NCBI GenBank assembly: GCA_007570785.1
Contig: ML660203.1
Coordinates: 10,145,524-10,209,523, forward strand
DNA: 64,000 bases
Reading direction: 5' to 3'
DNA from: Antilocapra americana
Lineage: Eukaryota; Chordata; Mammalia; Artiodactyla; Antilocapridae
Below the pieces are notes generated by a model. That model saw only the letters and a program-made list of their open reading frames with translations. It searched no databases and was not told the origin of the DNA. This document shows positions 1 to 9,000 of the stretch, piece after piece; the first letter of the stretch is position 1, and every line of letters starts with the position of its first letter. Position numbers and translations under genes: made by a program.

Positions 1-3000
1 ACTCCACCTCTCTCAACCTGCATTTCCTCATCTAGCTAATGAGGAGAATAAGTCACACCTACCCGCAATGCCTATAACCTACGATCTAGCAACAATCTTT
101 CCTGACCTCTGTCCTACAGAAACATTCACACCTATCCACAAGGAGTCCACAAAGAAAGAGTATTCTGCACAGCCTTGTTACTAATAGTGAAAAACTGTGA
201 ATAATCTCGATGTCCAACAATAGGAGGCTAGATTTAAAAACGTGTGATATAGTCATGGATAGAATATTATAAACGGCAAGTAAGAGGTACTGCATGGAAA
301 ATTAAATTTTATAATAATATGTACATTATATATTCTCATCTTTAAAAATCCAAAACAATACTACTATGTAATTCCTGTGGGTACTTTAGTAAATGTGTGA
401 AAATATAATAACATGCTCTCAGGTTAACAGCAAAGATGAATGGCAGACCTTACAAGAGGGTGTCAAACATGCAGTGACTTTCCTGTTGTAAATGAAAAGG
501 ATGTTTTGTTTATTTGTTGCCTTTCTTTCCTGGCATCTTCTTAAGTCATCTGTCTATAGGACCCCAGGGGACAGCAGCAAATGAGCCCCCGATTCCAACA
601 GAAGTCCTTGCCCTCAACCAAGCAAGGACAGCCTGGGAAGGTTAGAGACGCACCCCGTGTCACCACCAGGAAAGGCAGTGACACGTATTTTTACAATGTC
701 ACATGCATTAGCCTGAGACAAAAAAAATGGGAAATCATTCCCATGTCCATCCAGCTCACTTAGGCAGAGGGATTTGGGTTTGCCCCTAACCAATTGATTG
801 TGTGCTAAGGTTTTCTCCTTGCCCAGAACTGGAAGAATTTCCCTCTCTTCTATTGAAAATAAAAAGGGAGTCAGGAGAGAAGGAACATCTTCTACTAAAT
901 GAAACTCATAATCAAGGAGTGAGAAAAACAACTATGTTCTGTGTGAGAAGACGTCTGTGGTAACTTGAAAAGTTTCAGTGCACACTGTCCTAGGGATCTG
1001 GGGGTGGACGCGTTTATCTTGATGCACCAGATGTGCATACAATGGGGGAAGATTAACGCTTTAGAGCAGCAGTCCCCAGCCTTTTTGGCACTAGGAACTA
1101 GTTTCATGGAAGACAATTTTTCCATAGACTAGGTACTGAGTAGGGGGGTGTTTTCAAATGATGCAAGAGCCTTAAATTTATTGTGCACTTTATTTCTATT
1201 ATTATTACATCAGATCATCAGGCATTAGATCACGGATGTTGGAGATCCCTCATTTTAGAGGAAGAAAGAGACACGAGGAAGTCAAAGGGAAATCTAACCC
1301 CATGACCTGGCATCCTGGGACAAGCCCAGCCCCCTTTATGGGGATTCTTTAATCCCTCTGAGCTCCCATCCATGGTGTCTTTGCTCCAAAACTGTGTTCC
1401 TGACTGAGGACTCTGGAAGCTTCTCCAGATACCCGCAGCATGGGGCATCCCCTGACCTCCAGACTTGTCTATCTGTCTGCATTTTCATAGCCTCCACTTA
1501 AAGGTCCAGTGGGCACCTCAAATTCAACATGAGCAGCTGAACTCCAAATCTCCTAGTGTTCTCCCCACTTCAGTTAATGGCAACTCCAACTCTGGGCATG
1601 CTTGCCTCCTTTTAATCTTAACCCTACATCCAATCCAGCCACCACCTTGGCCAGTTCCACTTTCAAAATATTTCCAAAGTATCATCTCTTCTTTCCACTC
1701 CACTGCCACTATCCTGGTCAAGCCACCACCACCCACTGCTGGCTTTGTACAGTAGTCTCCTAATGGGTCTCTGGACTTTTCTCTTGACTCCCATCAAAAT
1801 CTGTTGGGGTAAGGGTTGGGGAAAGGACAGTTAAGGAGTTTGGGATTGACACGTACACACTGCTATATTTAAAATGGATAACCAACAAGGATCTACCCTA
1901 TAGCACAGGGAACTTTGCTTAGTATTATGTAACAACCTAAATGGGGAAAGAATTTGAAAAATAGACAAATGTATATGTAAAACTGAATCACTTTGCTGTA
2001 TTGAAAGTAACACAATGTTGTTAATCAACTGTACTCCAATATAAAATAAAAAGTTATTTCCTGAACAACAACAACAAAATCTGTTCTCTACAGCAGCTGT
2101 AGTGATCCAATTAAAGTATTTGTTGTTGTTGTTGTTAGTCATTCAGTCATGTCTGACTCTTTGTGACCCCACAGACTGTAGCCTGCCAGGTTCCTCTGTC
2201 CATGGGATTCTCCAGGCAAGAATACTGGAGTGGTTGCCATTTCCTTCTAATCAGACCATATCCCTCTCCTGCCCCAAACCCTCCCATGGCTCTCACCTCA
2301 TGCAGAGTAAAAGCCACACAATTTGCCAGGGTCTCCCCATTGCCTCTCTGACCTTATCATTTCTCATTCTCCTCCTCACTCACTCAGCTCCAGCCACCCT
2401 CACCTCCTTGCTGTTTCCGGAATAAACCCAGCATACTCCTGCGTCAGGGCCTTTGCACTTGCTGATCCGCCCCTAGAATACTATTTCCTCCAGTAGCTGC
2501 GTGACTATTTCTCACCTCCCAAGGTCTCTCCCCCAGTGTCACCTCTTCTCAGAGCTCATCCCACTGAGCATCACATACAAAAGGGCAAAACCTCCCAGCC
2601 CTGTCCTGGCATCCCCTCTCTGCAGTTGTCCTGGGAAAAGTCCATCTCAACATGTCTTTTGGGTGGTGTCTATCTTACCTTATGCCATGACAGCAGTGAC
2701 TGGTCTGTTTGTCCACTCCTGTACCCCTGGTGCCCACACAGAGGGTGACACACAGTGGGTGCTCAAAAAAGACTTGAATAGATGAATGAACAAAATGAAT
2801 GAATTAATACCTGGCGATTGGGAGGAGGCGGGGCCTGCTGGACGGCCGAGGGTGCTGCCGAAGGTGTGTAGATGCTGTTGGTGGCCAGTGAGACTGTGGC
2901 CAGGGGCGGGGCACTCCCTTGGCACTGTTCCCGCTTGTGGGTCATAAACGCTGGAAGTGAGTTGAACTGCTTCTTACACTTCCCGCAGAGAAAGACATCC

Positions 3001-6000
3001 TCATCATCTAAGGGTCACACCCGCAGAGTAGCAGAAGGAGAGAAATAACCAAAAAAATCAAGAAAAAAGGAGAGGGCATCACAGTGAGAAGTGGGAGGCC
3101 CATGGCTGGACCATGAGAAAGGCAAATTAATGGCATTCCATCACTCAGCACTTGAGGGTCAAGCATCAACTCTGTGCTTCCCATGAGCTTTCAGATCACA
3201 TCAGCACCTTTGGGAATAGCCAGCCAGATTCACACAGGTATCAAAAAAATCAGTAATCAGGAAATAGTAAGGTGGCTTCGCTTCAAGATTGAGATAGTCA
3301 GAATCTTTATCCTGCCTGAATTTATTTATTCACCAGTCCCCACATGGGCTGTATGATCACACTCCTGGGTGTCTCTGCATCCCCTGTTCCCCCTGCCAAG
3401 CTGCCTCTCCCAGAATGACTCATTCTGCAAGGCTCAGCCTAGATGTCACCTCCTCCAGGAAGCCCTCCTAAAGCAATGTTCACAGTTCCTTCCTCTGAGC
3501 AAGCCTCTCATCACATTTTCCCCATCACCACCATATTTTGTAAGGGAAGGAAATATGTCTTATTTATCACCATAACTATAATATTTTCTGGGCACATAGG
3601 AGGCCTTCAGTGGATGTCTGTTGAATGCATGCAAAACTAAATGAAAGATTAGCTACAGTTAACACCACCCATAATTGAAGGCCCACTGTGCCAAAGTTTT
3701 CAATATTCACTCTTCCTTCTTAAACAATACAAATTTTAGTGAGAAACATGGCCATCTAGTTAAAGAACATATTTCCTAGACTTCTTTGCAGCTAGATATG
3801 TCATGTGGCTAAATTCCAACCAATAGGATAAGAGAAGAAATATTCTGTCTATACAGTTTTCTCTTAAAAGGAAGGGCTATGACTTCCATTTCCTTCTTTC
3901 TTCCCTTCCTATTGGCTGGAGTGTGGAAAGGAAAGTGGGAGGTTGGAGCAGCCATCTTGGATCACATGCTGAGAGCAGCAGAGCCATACAAAAGAAGGGG
4001 TCTGACTCACTGGGACATCATACCACAAACTTTAATCTTGTACAGATTACAAGAAACTTGCATTTCTTTTGTTTTGTTTTGTTTTGTTTTTTACCCCCCG
4101 CCCTCCATTCTCACATCCATGCCTGCATGCCCTTGGTTCTCTTGTCCACACCCCCTAGCTCTCCATTCTCACATCCATGCCCCGACGCCCTTGGTTTCCT
4201 TGTCCTCACCCTCTCGCCCTCCACTCTCACATCCAAGCCCATACCCCCTTGGGTCCCTTGTCCATACCCCCTCACCCTCCATTCTCACATCCTCATCCCC
4301 ATGCCCTTGTTCCCTTGTACATACCCCTTTGCCTTCCATTCTCATATCCATGCCCCCACAGCCTTGGTTCCCTTGTCCCCACTCCCTCGCCCTCCATTCT
4401 CACATACACACCCCCACACCCTTGGTTTCCTTGTCCCTACCCCCTCTCCCTATGTTGTCACATCCATGCCCCCATGTCCTTGGTTCCCTTGTCCACACCC
4501 CCTTGCCCTGCATTCTCACATCCCCGCCCTCACACCCTTGGTTCCCTGGTCCACACCCCCTCGCCCCGCGTTCTTGCATTCATGTCCCCACGTCCTTGGT
4601 TCCCTTGTCCCCACTCCCTCGCTCTCCACCATAAACATCCATGCCCTCACTGCCTTGGTTCCCTTGTCCCACCCCCTCTCCCTGTGTTCTCACATCCATG
4701 CCCCCACTCCCTTGCTTACCCTCTACATATCTTTTTTTTTTTCTACATATCTTATTTACAACAGCTAAAACCAAATCCCAAGTACCCTCACAAGATTACT
4801 ATGAGGTGGACTATTGTCCTCACTGTACACGTGGAAACTGAGGCACAGAGAGGTTAACTCATTTGCCCAAGATCACAGAGCCAGACTTCAGGAGCAAGGA
4901 TTCAAACTAGGTGCGTATCTCTCTGTCCCCAGCATGGTTCCCAAGTACTCAAGTCTTTGTAGCATGAATAGATGAACACACAGACTCACACAGGGCTCCA
5001 AAGAAAGCCCTCTTCTTGTCTCAAGAGCCTGCGTTGTAAGTTGAAGAGACTCAGGTTTAGTCTCATGGAGAGGAGGCTGAGGAACTACTCCGGGTCAAAG
5101 GCACAAACACCAGGTCTCCAAGTCATTCTCTGTCATGATCCCCACACTTACTAAGGGATTGCGGACCAGTGGCCTCAGAGCTAAGCAGAGAAAGGTCTGT
5201 GCCTGAAGATCCAGGCTGGGAGGAAGGCGAGAGGGTTCAGGCACTGGAGGACAACCTAGGGGCCACAGTGGGCAGTTCACTCCCACACCCCCTCATCAGC
5301 CCCACTTGTTTTTCACAGGAAGCCCCTTGCCCTTCCCGCTGATGAACCTGAGCAGACACTCACCCAGTGGCTGGACAGCAGGCGGTGCATTGACACTCTG
5401 GCCTGTGGGATCAGGAACTGCTCCTTGGCCATCCAACAATGACTGGACGGCCAAGACAGTCTGATTGTCCATTCCTGAAGGAAGAAAAGCAGTCTTTTTG
5501 GAAGGTGAACCCAGCATCCTGCTGTAACTTCACCCTTAAAAGCTAGACCCGCTGCAAGGCCCCGATGGCAAAAGTGGTTGGCCATGCCCTGATACCCATT
5601 TTCTCCTGCTTCTACTGTAACAGAACCCAAGATTTGGGGCTAGAAACATGGCCCCAGAAGAAAGATTTCATTTTCCAGCCACTCTTGCAGCTAGAGACTG
5701 TCTAAGTTCTGGCAAATAGGAGTTTGGGGAAAGTTTTCTTAAAAGCTGTTCAGTATGAGAACTCCCTCTTGGTCCGATCCTGCTTCCTAGAACAAGAAGA
5801 TGATGGTGGGAAGTCCAGTCACCATCCCATATCATGAGGACAAGGGCCAGGCCCTAGGCACTGCAGAGCAAAAAACTGTCGAGATCCTGGGCCTCTGGGG
5901 ACCTGGTAGAACACGGCCACTGTCACAGCTGTAGAGTCCCTTTTTCTGGACTCCCACATGAAAGAAATAAACTTCTAGCCCGTTTAAGCCACTGCTAGGT

Positions 6001-9000
6001 TGGGCTTCTCTCTTATTCGTGGATGAATCCAAAGTGAAATAACCCCTCTGGAAATCATGTTACTGAGTCTTCCCCAACCATACCTCACAAATGCCAGAAA
6101 TCTGTTTGTACTTGGGCTTCTCCTGTTTTCTAATGTGTGCTTATTTTTTCAGATCCTCAATAAGCAGTGCAATCTGGATTTGAGTCGGGGGTTGGGGGCA
6201 GTTTGAGAAGTTGACTACATTTACGTTTTCCAATCAGCTGTCACTGTTGCAGTTCTCAGTAGTACACTGTCCAGCCGTGTCACCAGCTGGAGGACAGGCC
6301 CCCTCACACCTAAGTGACCCCCAAGGCACACTACCTCCTTCCCAAATAACCCAGAGGGCTGCCTCTTCCTCTCCGTCCTCACAGTCAACCTCTCAGCTCT
6401 GACCTGGACATCTACCCCAGCCCCTAACTGAAAACCATTAGGTCCTACGGTTAGACTGAATCCATACTTTACCCTGAGACGGTCCGGGCTGTGCACGTCC
6501 TAAGGCCAGCCTTCTCTGCATCTTCTCTGGCTCCTTCAGAAGCCACTCTCCACCAACTGGCCCCTCTCACACTGTGCCCACAACCTCTCCTTCTCATCAG
6601 CTACACACGCTCAGGTCTCTCTAGATAGTCTCTTTCGAACACATGTTCTCATGTCTCTTCCCTTCAACAACAAGCATCTAGCGAGAGTTGTCTACACCCT
6701 CCATCCTCTCTGCCCACTTTGCAATCCTCCTCCACCCACTCCAGTGTGGTTTAAGCCCCCATCATTCCACCAGAATCACCAAAGAGCACCTGGAAGCACT
6801 GGATGTTCCTTCTTAAAACACCCACTTCTAAGGCTCCAGGGCGCCAGCTTCCCAGGTCTTCTCCCATCTTTCCGCTCACTACTTTCCCACCTCCTTCACT
6901 TTCTTCTCCTGTCTATCCCCTAAACATTTCTATTTTGAAGGGTTCCTTCTGTCTGGCTCTCTCTCACCTCTCACTCTTCCTATCTCCCTGAGAATCCTCA
7001 CTCACCCTCACCTAGTTCTCCCTGTTATCTGGAGTGTCAAACCATTCTCGGGTCCATCCTCCCTAGAACGAGCTTCAGTAAATCTTCTATCATGATGCGA
7101 AATTGCACGTCAGCATTTGTGTGCAGATCTGTATCTGAACGTTTATAGCGGTTTTATTCATAACAGTAAAAAACTGGAAACAAGTCAGATGTCTTTTGGT
7201 GGGTGAACAGTTAAACAGACTGTGGTACATCCACACTACGGAGCACCCCTCAGTAATAAAAAGGGGAAAACTACTGATATAAGCAACAACTTAGATGAAT
7301 CCCAGGGAATTACAATGTATGAAAAAAGCCATTCTCAGAGGTTATATACTTTATGATTTTAATTACATGACATTCTTGAAATGATAGTATTTTAGAAACG
7401 GAGATATATGTATAATCATGGCTGATTTGTGTTGTTACACACTCAGCAGAAACCAACACAACATTGTAAAGCAATTTTCCCCCAGTTTAAAAAAGAAAGA
7501 AATGGATAACAGAGAACAACAGATCAGGGTGCCAGACATGGTGGGTGAGGAGCAGGGGAAAAGGCCGATGTGGCTATAAAAAGAGCAACATCTCGCAGTG
7601 AAAGGATGGTTCTATAGAGCCACTGGTTGTAATATTATAGGATGGCTTTACAGGATGTTATACTGGGGGAAACTAGGTAAAGGATAAACAGACTCTCCTG
7701 GTATTATTTCTACATCTGCACGTGAAGCTACAGAAACAAAGGATTTCAAAATAAGAAGTTTAATTTAAAAAAATGCTGCCTGGGACTTCTCTGGTGGACC
7801 AGAGGTTAAGAATCTGCCTTCCAATGCAGGGGATGTGGGTTCAATCCCTGGTTGGGATTGAACTAAGATCCCACAAGCTGCAACTAGAGAAGCCCACACA
7901 TTGCAATGAAGATCCGTGTAGCCAAAATTAAATAAATGAAATGAAAAATACTGCCTGTCAAAAATGTGGAGACAATAAAAAGATCAGTGGTTTCCAGGAG
8001 GTGGGGGGGCGGAATGAACAGGCAGAACACAAGAGAATTTTTAGCGCAGTGAAAATATTCTATACGCTAATATAATAATGGCGGATATATGTCATTATAC
8101 AGCTGTGCAGCAGAAGGTACAACAAAAAGTGAAACTTAAGTTAAATGATGGGGACTTCCCTGGTGGTCCAGTGGATAAGAATCTGCTTGCTAATGTAGGG
8201 GACACGGGTTCAATTCCACGGGTTCCTTCCATGGGAAGATTTCACATGTCAAGGGGAAACTAAGCCTGTGGGCCACAACTACTGAGTCCAAGCTCTAGAG
8301 GCCACAAGCCACAACTACTGAAGCCGGAGCGCCTAGAGCCTGTGCTGGCAACAAAAGAAGCCAGCACGGTAAGAAGCCTGTGCACCACAACAAAGAGTAG
8401 CCCCCCCTCGCTGTAACTAGAGAGAGCCCATGTGCAGCAATGAAGACCCAGCAGAACCAAAAATAAATGAATACTTTTTAAAAAAAAAAAAGTGCTTATG
8501 ATACATCAGTGCAGGTTCACTCTTGGTAACAACTGTACCACTCGGGTGAGTTATGTTGATTAAAGGGGAGGTTACGAATGTGTATAAAGGCTTCCCTGGT
8601 GGCTCAGATAGTAAAGCGTCTGCTTATAATGCAGGAGACCTGGGTTCAATCCCTGGGTCAGGAAGATCCTCTGGAGAAAGAAATGGCAACCCATTCCAGT
8701 ACTCTTGCCTGGAAAATCCCATGGATGGAGGAGCCTGGTAGGCTACAGTCTATGGAGTTGCAGAGTCGGACACAACTGAGCGACTTCATTCCACTATGAA
8801 TGTGTAAGATCAAAGGAAGTCTCTGCATCTTCCTCTCAACTGCATAAACCTAAAAGTGCCCTAAAAAAAAAAATAAAGTGCTTGAAAAAAAAATGCTGCC
8901 TATCTATGCCTCTGTAACTCATGCTTTTGAACTGTGGTGCTGAAGACTCTTGAGAGTCCCTTGGGCAGCAAGGAGATCAAATGAGTCAATCCTAAAGGAA

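Larger units (their letters stand above)
1490..2800 (+). repeat. L2 LINE copy split by two younger insertions
   Basis: L2-type segments at about 1490-1834, 2085-2118 and 2252-2800 follow consensus order: CAGTAGTCTCCTAATGGGTC near 1750, the AGCAGCTGTAGTGATCCAAT motif at 2092, then AGAGTAAAAGCC at 2304 and AGGGCCTTTGCACTTGCTG near 2447. An L1 3' end and a Bov-tA SINE separate them. Confidence 0.6.

Noticed and set aside
4105..4730. CRISPR-like regular array
   Set aside because: Units are contiguous and similar throughout with no distinct spacers, in a mammalian intron.
3879..4857. Three overlapping open frames of 226-281 codons on the plus strand
   Set aside because: They are translations of the 58-bp minisatellite in three frames, with no domain and no splice context.
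8586..8800. tRNA-like sequences as tRNA genes
   Set aside because: These and similar copies are SINE heads followed by SINE bodies, without an intact tRNA cloverleaf.
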